From the NCBI RefSeq assembly GCF_003201565.1, contig NZ_QJJP01000003.1, positions 38,073 through 102,072 on the forward strand: 64,000 bases of DNA, given 5' to 3'. The notes under the pieces were generated by a model. It was not told the origin of the DNA and ran no database searches. It was given only the letters and a program-made list of their open reading frames with translations. This stretch comes from Nitrosomonas sp. Nm84 (lineage in GTDB: Bacteria > Pseudomonadota > Gammaproteobacteria > Burkholderiales > Nitrosomonadaceae). Positions 36,564 to 48,467 of this stretch are shown piece after piece. How positions within the stretch are numbered: the first letter of the stretch is position 1; the number at the start of each line of letters is the position of its first letter. A program made the translations under genes and the position numbers.

Positions 36564-38357
36564 TCAACTTGGTTTGGTTTCAACTTGTCGCAGGCGGATA
36601 TTGAGTTCTCTTAATTGTTTCTCATCCACAGTACTCGGTGCATGGGTCAGCAAGCATTGCGCACGTTGTGTTTTAGGAAAGGCAATCACGTCACGAATCG
36701 ATTCCGAACCGGTCATCATGGTCAAAATACGATCCAGACCAAATGCGATGCCGCCATGCGGTGGCGCACCATATTGCAATGCTTCTAACAGAAAACCAAA
36801 TTTTTCCTGCGCTTCCTGTTCGGAAATATTTAATGCGCGGAATACCTTGGATTGAATATCCTGACGATGAATCCGCACCGATCCTCCGCCAATTTCCGAG
36901 CCATTCAGCACCATATCATAGGCTTTGGAAATGGCATGACCCGGATCTGTTTCCAACCTATCCTCATGTCCATCGGCGGGTGAAGTAAAGGGATGATGCA
37001 GCGCCTGCCAGCGATTCTCTTCCTCGTCGCGCTCAAACATTGGAAAATCAACCACCCATAATGGTTTCCAGCCGGATTCGGCGTGACCGTGCTGGTGGCC
37101 GATTTTGATGCGCAAGGCGCCTAGAGATTCGTTGACGATTTTGGCTTTATCCGCACCGAAGAATATCAAATCACCATTCTTTGCGTTGGTACGGGCAAGA
37201 ATGGTTTTAATCGTTTCTTCCGGCAAGAATTTCAGAATCGGCGATTGCAATCCTTCCACGCCATCGGCCAGATTATTGACTTTGATATACGCCAAACCTT
37301 TAGCGCCGTAAATTGCGACAAAATTGGTGTAATCATCAATCTCCTTGCGCGACAATTCCCCACCTTTCGGTACACATAACGCAGCAACGCGGCCATCCGG
37401 CTTTTCCGCCGCTTCACGGAACACCTTGAACGTCACATCTTTCATGATGTCGGTCAATTCTGTAAATTCCAGTGAAACGCGCAAATCCGGCTTATCCGAG
37501 CCGTATTTGAACATCGCCTCGGCATACGTCAAACGCGGGAATGGATTGGGCAAATCCACATTGCTCACGGTTTTAAACAAGCCGCGAATCATCTCTTCCA
37601 TCAGCGACATAATTTCATTCGCCGACAGAAAAGAGGTTTCAATATCAATTTGTGTAAATTCCGGTTGCCGGTCAGCGCGCAGATCTTCATCGCGGAAACA
37701 ACGGGTTATTTGATAATAACGATCAAACCCGGACACCATCAAAAGCTGCTTGAACAATTGCGGTGATTGCGGCAACGCAAAAAAATGACCGGCATTGACC
37801 CGTGACGGCACCAAATAATCCCTCGCGCCTTCCGGCGTGGATTTGGTCAACATCGGTGTTTCAATATCCAGGAATCCATGTTGATCAAGAAACACGCGCA
37901 CCGCCATAGCAACTTTATGGCGCAAGCGCAGGTTGGACTGCATCGCCGGACGCCGCAAGTCGAGATAGCGATGTTCCAGCCGCACTACTTCGCTGATATT
38001 GTCATCATCCATCAGGAAAGGTGGCGTTAATGAAACATTCAGCACGTCAATGTCTGCCACCAGGATCTCAATTTCACCGCTGAATAAAGACGCATTGATG
38101 GTTCCTTCAGGACGTCTCCTGACTTTACCGCTAATTTTCAGTACAAATTCATTACGTATTTTTTCCGCCGTCTGAAATGTTTCCACATTGTCGGGATCGC
38201 AAACGATCTGTACCAAGCCTTCACGATCACGCAAATCAATGAATATTACGCCACCATGATCCCTACGTCGGTGAACCCAGCCAAAAAGTGTCACGGTTTG
38301 ATCAAGATATCCGGCATTAATGGCGCCACAGTAATTTGTACGCATAGTTCTGTTCAA
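36564..38357 (-). CDS. aspS: Aspartyl-tRNA synthetase
   Basis: 597 residues, bacterial-type AspRS with the GAD insertion. Visible: N-terminal OB anticodon-binding domain with [11 protein letters not shown], class II motif 2 [18 protein letters not shown], and motif 3 G-I-A-F-G-L-D-R. Charges tRNA-Asp with aspartate. Whether it also charges tRNA-Asn cannot be told here. Confidence 0.98.
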   Translation of the reverse strand: MNRTMRTNYCGAINAGYLDQTVTLFGWVHRRRDHGGVIFIDLRDREGLVQIVCDPDNVETFQTAEKIRNEFVLKISGKVRRRPEGTINASLFSGEIEILVADIDVLNVSLTPPFLMDDDNISEVVRLEHRYLDLRRPAMQSNLRLRHKVAMAVRVFLDQHGFLDIETPMLTKSTPEGARDYLVPSRVNAGHFFALPQSPQLFKQLLMVSGFDRYYQITRCFRDEDLRADRQPEFTQIDIETSFLSANEIMSLMEEMIRGLFKTVSNVDLPNPFPRLTYAEAMFKYGSDKPDLRVSLEFTELTDIMKDVTFKVFREAAEKPDGRVAALCVPKGGELSRKEIDDYTNFVAIYGAKGLAYIKVNNLADGVEGLQSPILKFLPEETIKTILARTNAKNGDLIFFGADKAKIVNESLGALRIKIGHQHGHAESGWKPLWVVDFPMFERDEEENRWQALHHPFTSPADGHEDRLETDPGHAISKAYDMVLNGSEIGGGSVRIHRQDIQSKVFRALNISEQEAQEKFGFLLEALQYGAPPHGGIAFGLDRILTMMTGSESIRDVIAFPKTQRAQCLLTHAPSTVDEKQLRELNIRLRQVETKPS

Positions 38358-38444
38358 TAGTTTGAGATGATGATTTTATCTTTGTTATACCGCAATGTTG
38401 TTGCGATAAAAATTTGTTGGATCGATTACATCGCTGGCTAGCAA

Positions 38445-38768
38445 TTAATCAGCCGCTGCGGTAGAAGCCGGCTTGCTTTCTTTACTTACAGCTGTATCCG
38501 CAGCAACAGGTGTTGCCGGCTGCGTACTCTCTGCGCTTTCCGGACTTGCTTTAGCATCTGGCTTGGTGTCCGTCTGCTTTGCTTTGTTGTTCTTGAAGTC
38601 GGTAACATACCAACCACTGCCTTTCAGTTGAAATCCCGCAGCAGATATCAACTTGGTATAGTTGCTGCTACCGCAAACAGGGCAAGCAGCAATGGGTGCA
38701 TCGCTAATCTTTTGCAAGTGTTCTTTCTCGGCACCGCATGAATTGCAAAGATATTCATAAATTGGCAT
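38445..38768 (-). CDS. FmdB-family zinc-ribbon protein
   Basis: 107 residues from the ATG at 38768, preceded by GGAGG at 5 nt; the longer in-frame start adds five residues without family match. M-P-I-Y-E-Y-L-C-N-S-C (C8, C11) and C-P-V-C (C29, C32) form the zinc ribbon of FmdB-type regulators. The C-terminal 50 residues are Ala/Lys/Thr/Ser-rich and disordered. Usually found next to aspS in betaproteobacteria, as here. Exact role unknown. Confidence 0.9.
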   Translation of the reverse strand: MPIYEYLCNSCGAEKEHLQKISDAPIAACPVCGSSNYTKLISAAGFQLKGSGWYVTDFKNNKAKQTDTKPDAKASPESAESTQPATPVAADTAVSKESKPASTAAAD

Positions 38769-38986
38769 AGAGACCTCCAACAATCCAATATTGAGAAATC
38801 GGGGATTATACCTTAACCGGCTTTATTTTAAGAACTTAATATGGCAAGGTGCGTTGATGTAAGTATTGGTAGAATGTTTTTGCTACCTGAACGCCGCCCA
38901 AATATCGTAGCAATATCTCAACTAATTGCACAAGGAAGTTTTTTAGCGAATATTATGAATTTCAACCACAGAATAACCTGGCCAAA

Positions 38987-39922
38987 ATGGATAACATCGA
39001 GCAACAATTAGCAGCACGCTTGGGCCGAGTGCATGCCCGGCAGCGGCTTGGCATTGAAGCTGAGCGGGGGCACCATGTATTTGGTCGAGGGTTGAATTTT
39101 TTCCATCCGGAAAACTGGTACTCGGCGCATGCGCTGATTCGATATGCCATTCAGCTGGTGGGCATGTATGAGCGCGGACAGCGCAATGCGCGTAACTTGC
39201 AAGTCAAGAAAAATCCGCTTCATTTGCCGCATTTACCGAAGGCATTCCATGATTTCAAGATTTTGCATCTCACCGATCTGCACGTCGATATGGATGAGCG
39301 CAATCTCAATGCGCTGATTCAGACGGTTGCCGATCTGCACTACGATATTTGTGTGCTGACGGGGGATTATCGTGCGCGTACTTTTGGCGAGATTGAAGGT
39401 GCGGTGGCCGGTATGCAGCGGCTTGTACTGATGTTGAAGCAGCCTGTCTACGGTATTCTGGGAAATCATGATTCGGTGCGCATGCTGCCGGCGTTGGAGT
39501 CTATGGGTATCATCATGCTGATGAATGAAGCCACCGTTTTGGAGAGAGAGGGTGCGCAGATTTTCCTGGCAGGTGTTGATGACCCTCACTATTTTCGCGT
39601 GGATAATCTTGAGAAAGCAGCTCAACATATTCCGCAGGATGCTGTCTCGCTATTGCTTTCGCATACGCCGGAAATTTATCGTCTGGCGGCACACGCTGAT
39701 TTTGATGTGATGCTGTGCGGTCACACGCATGGTGGCCAGATTTGTCTTCCCGGCGGCATCCCACTGACGTTGGATTCCAAATGCCCGCGCTATATGGGCG
39801 CCGGAAAATGGCGCTACCAGCACATGCAGGGTTACACCTCAGTAGGCGCTGGCACATCGATTGTCAATGCGCGATTCAATTGTCCGCCCGAAGTCACCAT
39901 TCATCACTTGTTACAAGCTTAG
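38987..39922 (+). CDS. Calcineurin-like metallophosphoesterase
   Basis: 311 residues. Metal-site motifs in order: L-T-D-L-H-V-D near residue 95, L-T-G-D-Y near 125, G-N-H-D near 162, L-S-H-T-P-E near 225 and C-G-H-T-H-G-G-Q near 245. This is the YaeI-like branch, which often acts on lipid or cell-envelope phosphates (family knowledge; substrate unknown). The first 85 residues are an extra N-terminal region without a clear membrane anchor. Its stop overlaps by four bases the stop of the convergent CarS-like gene. Confidence 0.88.
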   Translation: MDNIEQQLAARLGRVHARQRLGIEAERGHHVFGRGLNFFHPENWYSAHALIRYAIQLVGMYERGQRNARNLQVKKNPLHLPHLPKAFHDFKILHLTDLHVDMDERNLNALIQTVADLHYDICVLTGDYRARTFGEIEGAVAGMQRLVLMLKQPVYGILGNHDSVRMLPALESMGIIMLMNEATVLEREGAQIFLAGVDDPHYFRVDNLEKAAQHIPQDAVSLLLSHTPEIYRLAAHADFDVMLCGHTHGGQICLPGGIPLTLDSKCPRYMGAGKWRYQHMQGYTSVGAGTSIVNARFNCPPEVTIHHLLQA

Positions 39923-40434
39923 TACGGGGTTTTGCGGATTTTCAGCCAGAATAAAATCCGTGAAAGAATCAATTCTATAAAAAAGAATGCCAGCACAATC
40001 GAAAAAATCTGCTCAGCATTGATTCCCAGCAACACTTGGCATCCCATCAGCGGAAACAGAGATTCCGGGATTTGATCCAGACCCAACGCCATGGCGCTGG
40101 ATCTTAGCCCCAAACGTCGCTTGATAAAACTCGAGATCATATCGCCTGCCATCGATAACGTGCCAAACAGCAAGCTTATAAGCAATGGCAGCATCAGAAC
40201 GCTGCCGATCAGAATCGATATCGCAAGCGCAGCTATGAGGCCGCGGAAGGTTTTCGATGCCCCCAGGATGGGCCGTCCATCAAAAAATAACTGATTGCAG
40301 TCAATCGGATAATCGAACCGCCTACCGGCAAACTTCGCCAGCAAAATGGGCGCGCCATTCACACCCATCAACCAAAACAACAAAATCATTTCTTGTTGTA
40401 ATTCTTCCATTGGATGCATCAAAGGTAAAAACAA
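39919..40434 (-). CDS. CDP-archaeol synthase-like (CarS/DUF46) membrane protein
   Basis: 171 residues with four to five transmembrane helices. The sequence N-G-A-P-I-L-L-A-K, then D-G-R-P-I-L-G-A-S-K-T-F-R-G and G-D-M-I-S-S-F-I-K-R-R-L-G-L matches the CTP-transferring CarS/CdsA superfamily signature. In archaea CarS makes CDP-archaeol; bacterial homologues exist with an unproven lipid substrate. Start uncertain: M1 as given, or M7 or M14. Convergent with the phosphoesterase gene. Confidence 0.75.
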   Translation of the reverse strand: MFLPLMHPMEELQQEMILLFWLMGVNGAPILLAKFAGRRFDYPIDCNQLFFDGRPILGASKTFRGLIAALAISILIGSVLMLPLLISLLFGTLSMAGDMISSFIKRRLGLRSSAMALGLDQIPESLFPLMGCQVLLGINAEQIFSIVLAFFFIELILSRILFWLKIRKTPY

Positions 40435-40838
40435 CGGTTATTTCACTGACTCCGGGTTGACGCCCTACCCTACTCAATTATCAAGTACCTTTGAAGAACC
40501 TCGTAAATACAGAGATGTTTACGGTCTTTGAAATTCGATACCGACAGCGTAACCGATGAAAAAACCCTGAATTTCGTAATTTCAAGACATCAATACCGTC
40601 ACGCAACGGTGTTAGTTTATCATTCCGTGGGGTTAATTTGTGGCTGCCACTTCGAACAATCTAAAACCTGCCTGCAATATAACCAATCCTCGTATGCGCT
40701 GTGGCTGGCAATGGGCGAAGTGGGAAGATATAAGAATCTTAACCATTTCACCCAATGAACTGTGTTATTTTTTTGTATTCTTTATACTTACAATTTAATA
40801 GGATTAATTCGCTACGTGCATCCAAAAAGGAGTCATTG
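40435..40838. other. Intergenic region
   Basis: About 400 bases before a secreted-protein gene. Short frames (for instance 40528-40758) lack ribosome sites and recognisable sequence. Presumably contains the promoter of the gene at 40839. Confidence 0.35.
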
Positions 40839-41408
40839 ATGAAAGCCATTTTTATTTCACTATTGTTTTGTTTAATGATTAGCAACGCCAATGCATTATC
40901 GATCATTTATAACGGTTTTAAATGTACAGAGGATTCAGCTATTCTCGGCGAGCCTGCCCAAAGTAAATTTATAGTTGTATCGTATTCAGGAAATGACTAC
41001 TATAATTTAGTATTAGTAGGCGGATATTTGGTTTTTTCCGATGGTAAAATTTGCTTAAAATCAATTGAAACTTCAGATCCGGAAAACAACGTAGGTCTAC
41101 CAAATATAGAAGCAGTAGCATACTTTAATGGCACTGTTCTTGTTATTTCATATGGACTCTCATATGAAAATAAAGGGTATGTGCCGGGAAATCCTATATC
41201 ACGTAATGATGTTAGCTTCTTTCCAAGCAGTTACAATCTAATTTTTGATTATTCATCTACTACACAGTCATTTAAACTTGTAAGCGCCACTGAACATAAT
41301 AATGTTCAGGGACAACAAGTAGGATTACCTGTCTCTCAATATTTTTCTTCTATACAAATTCGACCAATCTTTTTAGCAGAGGAAATCCAATACTTAATTA
41401 GTGAATAG
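40839..41408 (+). CDS. Secreted protein of unknown function
   Basis: 189 residues from the ATG at 40839, which has AAGGAG 6 nt upstream; a longer frame from 40755 lacks this and would bury the signal peptide. N-terminus M-K-A-I-F-I-S-L-L-F-C-L-M-I-S-N-A-N-A is a signal peptide with cleavage near residue 19. The mature part has only two cysteines (about 26 and 74), is rich in Tyr, Ser and Asn, with beta-type alternation (S-Y-N-L-I-F-D-Y, V-A-Y-F-N-G-T-V-L-V-I-S-Y). Not recognised. AT-rich orphan in an accessory region. Confidence 0.65.
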   Translation: MKAIFISLLFCLMISNANALSIIYNGFKCTEDSAILGEPAQSKFIVVSYSGNDYYNLVLVGGYLVFSDGKICLKSIETSDPENNVGLPNIEAVAYFNGTVLVISYGLSYENKGYVPGNPISRNDVSFFPSSYNLIFDYSSTTQSFKLVSATEHNNVQGQQVGLPVSQYFSSIQIRPIFLAEEIQYLISE

Positions 41409-42050
41409 TTTAATTCATTGATTAACACTACCAAGATACTTCTACTTCCAAATTAATTTTGGGTTTTGGATCATTAAAAGGAGGTGCACGTGGGTATGCT
41501 TTTGGGCCTCTGATTGAAACTATATCAAAATTTGAGAAGTATGAGAAAGTCGATTTAAGATTAAGGACTGATGATTTTACAGAGAATTTTGATAAATTTG
41601 AAGCATCGAGTGATGAGAGCGTAAGCACAGAGCTTAACTTTGGGATGATTACCCTCTCATCCTTGTTACGTGTATGTATTTCTTCTCTCTCCCCAATGAA
41701 TAAAAATATGTCTAATCCGCCTTATCTGTCTATATCTATTAAGCATGGGGCTTTGTAGGCAGACACATTTGGATAGAATATGAGATTGTGTCTAATGTGT
41801 CGAATATCTCGTTTGAAATAAAAAATAATTACTTCTCTAGTAAGACATACAATTTATTAGAATTAATCCCAACAGAAACATAGCATAACAGCTAGATTCT
41901 ACTACTAAGGGCTACAATAAAGTTTATGACTTGACCCATAGAGTAACTTAAATCAGTCAATCAAAAGTTTAATGCCTTGACAACATACAGGAACGCATCA
42001 GGTATTATTCAAAAAGGCAATTTTCTTCTGCTACACTTAATTAGTATTTA
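41409..42050. other. AT-rich region with doubtful short frames
   Basis: A plus frame 41459-41758 (TTG start, 99 codons) and a minus frame 41428-41628 (66 codons) overlap each other; neither has a good ribosome site nor a family I know. The segment may be gene debris. Confidence 0.35.
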
Positions 42051-42212
42051 CTATTCTTCAATATATTTCTCACTGGGGGGACTATTTTGATCAGAAGGAA
42101 TTTCAAGAAGTTCTCCTTCGAATTGTAAACTCTCAGGATTAGTTGCTACGGGAGTTGTATTTTTTTCAATAAAATTCTCTTCTTTAGCGATACTGGATTC
42201 AGTATTTTCCAT
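42051..42212 (-). CDS. Small acidic hypothetical protein
   Basis: 53 residues, ATG at 42212 with GGAG about 9 nt upstream. Starts M-E-N-T-E-S-S-I-A-K-E-E and ends P-P-S-E-K-Y-I-E-E; strongly acidic, no cysteine, probably unstructured. No family recognised and no modifying enzyme nearby. Confidence 0.4.
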   Translation of the reverse strand: MENTESSIAKEENFIEKNTTPVATNPESLQFEGELLEIPSDQNSPPSEKYIEE

Positions 42213-42740
42213 AATAAAAACTCCAAATATAGTCGTATATCGCCATATTAACTTGGATTTAAATAACCACTAAGTATTTTTTTCATCATATCATTAACAT
42301 TATGTTTTTAAATTATTAATTACACAAACAACAAATAATAATCCAAGGTAAAAAACATTAACTGTATAAAATTAATTTATCCATATGATTGGAATTCATA
42401 TTTATACGCTATCGTCTCCCTTGACTTAAACTTCAAAAACACACACTTCAATTAGAAGTAAATTTTTTTGGGCGTATCTCTTCTATTTTTTGTAACTGTC
42501 AAACTCTTTTGCAAAATGGTATCCATTTAAGTAGGCAAAATGTGGAAACCATTTTATTGTTGTTGCTATACAACGAGTATTCTAGAGATTCCCTTTATTT
42601 TCATGATTTATGTTGATTTGCCGTAAAGATGGGTAAAGAATGGTTTTAACAGGTAATCATAATAATCAAGATGTAAATGAAACTTGTCAGTGTGCTAAAA
42701 ATTATGATTCTTGTTGATTCTAAAACTATGGAATAATTCT
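42213..42740. other. AT-rich intergenic region
   Basis: About 530 bases, very AT-rich between 42240 and 42480. No gene or strong hairpin seen. It should contain promoters for the two flanking divergent small genes. Confidence 0.35.
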
Positions 42741-43085
42741 ATGACCTATTTTTTTGAAGATAACTATTCTACGAGATATGTAAGCGACTATGCTTCTTTT
42801 GAATTAATGGGAATGACACTGTCAGAATTTGAGAAATCCATTAAAGATCGTAATGTCAGCACCGTCGATCTTATTGAAACACAGGATAACTGGGGAATTC
42901 AATATTCGGTAAAAGTTAACGTAACCAAAAGGGATAATGAACCAAGTGCCTATTTATTAACCTCAGATCGTCATAAAATCTTATATTTTGAAAGCATAGA
43001 GAATCTGCATAGTTCATTGCAAAAAATCGGTTATACCCTTCCAAAAGTAGGTTTGAAACTACTATCTGATTATTCTGAATTCTAA
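42741..43085 (+). CDS. Hypothetical protein
   Basis: 114 residues from the ATG at 42741 (a start 30 nt earlier is less likely). Soluble, mixed alpha/beta character: M-T-Y-F-F-E-D-N-Y, F-E-L-M-G-M-T-L-S-E-F-E, then S-V-K-V-N-V-T-K-R and L-H-S-S-L-Q-K-I-G-Y. No signal peptide, no known motif. Only a weak ribosome site (GGAA). It stands alone in AT-rich DNA. Confidence 0.5.
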   Translation: MTYFFEDNYSTRYVSDYASFELMGMTLSEFEKSIKDRNVSTVDLIETQDNWGIQYSVKVNVTKRDNEPSAYLLTSDRHKILYFESIENLHSSLQKIGYTLPKVGLKLLSDYSEF

Positions 43086-43237
43086 TCTAAGGCTACACAT
43101 ATAAGTCTGCAACCTCTACTCTGGAAAGAAATAACCATATGGCTCAATCTCGAATCTGGTTCAAATTCAATCTCAATTCTCAGTACATTTAAGCCATAAG
43201 AATTTTGCATTATAGTTTCATCTTATAATTCAAAGTA

Positions 43238-43961
43238 TTAAACTACTATTATATCTGCATTAGTCAAATTCAATCCACTACCAACCGTTGCAATCTGTGT
43301 TGCAGCCACAACGCCATTACCATCACTATCATAGAATAATGTTCCTGCAGTTTTATTGTAGATAATGAAATCATTGGGATCCAATGCTTTTGTGCCGACT
43401 CTGAATTGCGTGGCAGCTAGGGTGCCCGTTGTGGTTAATGCAGTGAATATAGCATTCTCAAGCTGAATGGTGTCATTGGCTACGTTATAGTCAGTAATCG
43501 TATCTATGTGACCTTTTGTAGTGAATTTGAAGATATCGTTACCTGTTCCGCCTGTTAATACATTATTGCCTGCTTTGCCGTCGAGCTTATCATTGCCAGC
43601 GTTTCCACTTAGTTGATTGACGGCTGCATTTCCAATGATGATGTTGGCTTGGGCATTGCCCATACCATTAATTACAGATGCATCCGTTAGAGTAAGGTTC
43701 TCGACATTAGCAAGCAGAGTGTACGACAGGTTGGTGCTGACACTATCAGTACCCTGATTAAGGATCTCAGTGTCGAACCCCGCTCCGATGGTGTTCTGCA
43801 GTGAGGTATCTAGCAAAGAAACGGTAACTCCAGTCGTTGCCGAAACATACGTGACTGTATCATTCAGCGATCCTGTACCATTCAAAGTATCATCCGATAA
43901 TGAACTTTTGAACAATAACCCATTGTTAGCAAAAAATTGTATTACTTTCTCTTTCACCTGA
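43238..43961 (-). pseudogene. RTX protein fragment, 5' end lost to IS insertion
   Basis: The C-terminal ~240 residues of an RTX protein of the same kind as those at 49.8-55.2 kb: S-D-D-T-L-N-G-T-G-S-L-N-D-T-V-T-Y, then Y-T-L-L-A-N-V-E-N-L-T-L-T, G-N-A-G-N-D-K-L-D-G-K-A-G, and the shared secretion domain (T-D-Y-N-V-A-N-D-T-I-Q-L-E-N, D-F-I-I-Y-N, ending I-V-V). In the paralogues FG-GAP repeats come before this point; here the frame instead runs into the antisense of an IS3 OrfA fragment. The open frame continues to 44011 but its first ~17 residues are antisense IS sequence. The only start codons available come from that junction, so expression is doubtful. Confidence 0.75.
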
Positions 43962-44698
43962 ATTGGGCAGCTCACGTTGGAGAATGATTTTTTAGAAGGT
44001 GCGCTCGTCAAGGCGGGATTGTTGAGCGCAAGGGGATGCTCTCCAAAATGCTCAAACGTGAAGGAAGTTTATTCGGCCGGCGTCGTGTATCCATGCTGAT
44101 GAAGCGAATGGGAATCCACGCAATCTACCGCAAGCCCAGCACCAGCAAGCGGTATCAGGCGCATCCAGTCTATCCGTATCGGTTGCGCAATTTGTCCATC
44201 ACCCGTTCACCATGTCTGGGCAGCAGATATCACGTACATTCCAATGAAGCGCGGCTTCGTTTATCTGTTCGCCGTAATCGACTGGGCAAGCCGTCGGGTG
44301 CTGTCATGGCGATTATCTAACACCCTGACTGCCGACTTCTGCATTGAACCTGTGCAAGAAGTCATAAACAAGCATGGCAAGCCGGATACCTTCAATACTG
44401 ACCAAGGTTGCCGATTCACCAGCTTGGAATTCACCGGGCTGCTGAAAGATAACGGTATCCAGATCAGCATGGACGGTAAGGGTAGCTGGTGTGATCATGT
44501 ATTTGTCGAACGGCTTTGGAAGAGCGTTAAATACGAAGAGGTATATCTGCACGCCTACGACAGCGTTGTGATGCAAAACAAGGCTTAGAGAAATATTTCA
44601 TGTTCTACAACCATAATAGACCTTACACCGCGTTTGACGACAAAACACCAAGTGAATTCTACTTCAATAACCTGCCCGCAATGCAAAAAGCAGGATAA
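43962..44698 (+). pseudogene. Broken IS3-family transposase (orfA tail plus orfB)
   Basis: From 43962 the frame reads I-G-Q-L-T-L-E-N-D-F-L-E-G-A-L, the C-terminus of an IS3 OrfA. From 44036 OrfB sequence follows: G-R-R-R-V-S-M-L-M-K-R-M-G-I-H-A-I-Y-R-K-P. After a frameshift near 44205-44211 come D-I-T-Y-I-P-M-K-R-G-F, N-T-D-Q-G and V-E-R-L-W (the DDE residues). After a second frameshift near 44565 the end is E-K-Y-F-M-F-Y-N-H-N-R-P and a stop at 44696. About 70 residues of the OrfB N-terminus and most of OrfA are missing, so the element cannot make its transposase. Confidence 0.9.
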
Positions 44699-44787
44699 GC
44701 ATTAACGTAAGATTTCCACTTAAGAAATGCAAAAAATTGTCCAATCAAGTGAGGCCACTTCACCCACTCGACGTGGACTAGTATATT

Positions 44788-46350
44788 TCACTCCCACTCA
44801 ATCGTTGCCGGTGGTTTTCCGGAGATATCGTAGACCACGCGGTTGATACCGCGAATTTCGTTGATGATGCGATTGGAGACTTTGCTTAACAATGAGTATG
44901 GCAATTCCGCCCAGTTGGCGGTCATGAAATCCTGAGTTTGCACGGCTCGGAGGGCAACGACGTATTCATAGGTGCGCCCGTCTCCCATTACGCCTACGGA
45001 TTTGACCGGCAAAAAAACCGCAAATGCTTGCGAGGTTTTGTCGTACCAGCCGGAATGTTGTAATTCTTCGATAAAGATTTGGTCTGCCTGCCTGAGTAAT
45101 TCGGCATATTCATATTTGACTTCGCCCAGAATGCGCACGCCCAGACCCGGTCCGGGAAATGGATGACGGAATATCATTTCGCGCGGCAAGCCAAGCGCCA
45201 ATCCCAACTCGCGCACTTCATCCTTAAACAGCTCACGTAACGGTTCAAGTAATTTAAGGTGCAATGTTTCCGGCAACCCGCCGACATTATGATGGGATTT
45301 GATGGTATGGGCTTTTTTGGTTTTGCCACCGGCAGACTCAATCACATCGGGGTAAATAGTACCTTGCGCAAGCCATCTGGCATCTTCAATTTTTACCGAT
45401 TCACGCTGAAATACCTCAACGAACTCACGTCCGATCACCCGACGTTTAGTTTCAGGGTCGGTAATGCCTTTAAGGTTGCGGTAAAAATCACGACTGGCAT
45501 CAATATGAATCACTTTAACCGCCAGATTATTAGCAAAAGTTTCCATCACCTGCTTCGCTTCATTAGCGCGCAACAAACCATTATCCACAAATACACACGT
45601 GAGCTGATCACCAATGGCGCGGTGAATCAATGCAGCCGCCACCGAAGAATCCACGCCGCCGGATAAACCCAAGATTACCTGATCGTTGCCGACGGTTGCG
45701 CGTATCTTGCCGATGGCTTCATCGACATAATTCGGCATACTCCAGTCATGTCCAATGTCGCAGATGTCATGTACAAATCGGTCGATAATCGCTTTGCCTT
45801 GCAGCGTATGAGTAACCTCAGGGTGAAACTGGATACCATAGAACCGGCGCGCATCATCCGCCATGGCAGCAATTGGTGTCGCGGCATTCTGTGCCATCAC
45901 CTGAAATCCAGTAGGCAGCGCCACCACTGCATCGCCATGGCTCATCCATACGTCCAGAACGTTACTTCCGATTGCATTGGTGCTGTCTTTAATGTCCTGA
46001 AACAAGGCCCCATCTTGCGTCGTTTGGATTTCTGCATACCCGAATTCGCGCACCAGTGCATTTTCAACTGTACCGCCCAATTGCGCTGCCATAGTTTGCA
46101 TACCATAGCAAATACCAAGCACCGGCACATTGAGTTCAAATACGATTTGCGGTGCACGTGGTGTTTCATCTTCCGTAACCGATGCGGGACCGCCGGAAAG
46201 TATGATGCCTTTTGGGGAAAATGCTTTGATAAACTCCGGGGTGACATCATACGGATGTAATTCGCAGTAAACATTCGTCTCACGAACACGCCGGGCAATC
46301 AGCTGCGTATATTGGGAACCAAAATCTAGAATAAGAATTTTTTGATGCAT
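44788..46350 (-). CDS. guaA: GMP synthase (glutamine-hydrolysing)
   Basis: 520 residues. Glutaminase domain with the nucleophile C81 in G-I-C-Y-G-M-Q and the H-P-E-V motif; ATP-pyrophosphatase P-loop [11 protein letters not shown]-terminal dimerisation domain ending K-P-P-A-T-I-E-W-E. Converts XMP to GMP. 12 nt after guaB on the same strand: a guaBA operon. Confidence 0.98.
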   Translation of the reverse strand: MHQKILILDFGSQYTQLIARRVRETNVYCELHPYDVTPEFIKAFSPKGIILSGGPASVTEDETPRAPQIVFELNVPVLGICYGMQTMAAQLGGTVENALVREFGYAEIQTTQDGALFQDIKDSTNAIGSNVLDVWMSHGDAVVALPTGFQVMAQNAATPIAAMADDARRFYGIQFHPEVTHTLQGKAIIDRFVHDICDIGHDWSMPNYVDEAIGKIRATVGNDQVILGLSGGVDSSVAAALIHRAIGDQLTCVFVDNGLLRANEAKQVMETFANNLAVKVIHIDASRDFYRNLKGITDPETKRRVIGREFVEVFQRESVKIEDARWLAQGTIYPDVIESAGGKTKKAHTIKSHHNVGGLPETLHLKLLEPLRELFKDEVRELGLALGLPREMIFRHPFPGPGLGVRILGEVKYEYAELLRQADQIFIEELQHSGWYDKTSQAFAVFLPVKSVGVMGDGRTYEYVVALRAVQTQDFMTANWAELPYSLLSKVSNRIINEIRGINRVVYDISGKPPATIEWE

Positions 46351-46362
46351 TGGCGTTACTGC

Positions 46363-47889
<1,527 letters not shown>

Positions 47890-47997
47890 CTAAGAATACA
47901 ACATATCTGCGGTAATTATGATGTAATGTGACAAATCTTCAAGTTACATAAATATATGCCCGATGTAGTTCAAATCATTCATTCTCAGGAGTATGCG

Positions 47998-48447
47998 ATG
48001 AAAAATTTTGTATTTACAGGACTCATATTGCTATTCAGTGTAACAGCCAGCGCTCAGGTTTATAAATGGGTTGATGAACATGGCAAAACACAATACACCG
48101 ATCTCCCCCCTCCACCGGGTGCTGCCAGAGATGGGCAAAGATTGAATATAAAACCGGTACCCGCACCTGCAAATAATGAGGCCAGCAAATCCAAAAATCC
48201 GGCTGATGAACGGCTTGAATTTAATAAACGCCAAGAACAGAGAAAAGAGGAAGAAACCAAACAACTAGCGAAAGCAGAAGAAAACAAAAAGAAATGTATT
48301 GACGCCCAAGGGCAGGTTAGATTATATACTGATTCGCCCCGCTTGACCGTGCCTGACGGCAGTGGCGGCATCGCTTATGTGGATGATGATGTTCGTCAGA
48401 AGAAAATTGCTGAAGCCAACAAGGCGGTTGCAGCATTCTGCAAATAA
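47998..48447 (+). CDS. DUF4124-domain periplasmic protein
   Basis: 149 residues from the ATG at 47998, with AGGAG 7 nt upstream. Signal peptide to A-S-A (about residue 19), then Q-V-Y-K-W-V-D-E-H-G-K-T-Q-Y-T-D, the DUF4124 signature. A Pro-rich stretch, a charged coiled-coil-like segment (about 75-105) and a C-terminal part with two cysteines (K-K-K-C-I-D and A-F-C-K) that could form a disulphide. Common near peptidoglycan or purine genes in betaproteobacteria; function unknown. Confidence 0.85.
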   Translation: MKNFVFTGLILLFSVTASAQVYKWVDEHGKTQYTDLPPPPGAARDGQRLNIKPVPAPANNEASKSKNPADERLEFNKRQEQRKEEETKQLAKAEENKKKCIDAQGQVRLYTDSPRLTVPDGSGGIAYVDDDVRQKKIAEANKAVAAFCK

Positions 48448-48467
48448 ATTAATTACTTAAAGACTAG

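Noticed and set aside
41428..41758. Overlapping frames on both strands (99 and 66 codons)
   Set aside because: No ribosome site, no known motif, and mutually exclusive; kept only as a note on the region.
42051..42212. Small acidic gene as a RiPP precursor
   Set aside because: No modification or export enzyme nearby, no leader-core pattern or cysteines; kept only as a hypothetical small protein.
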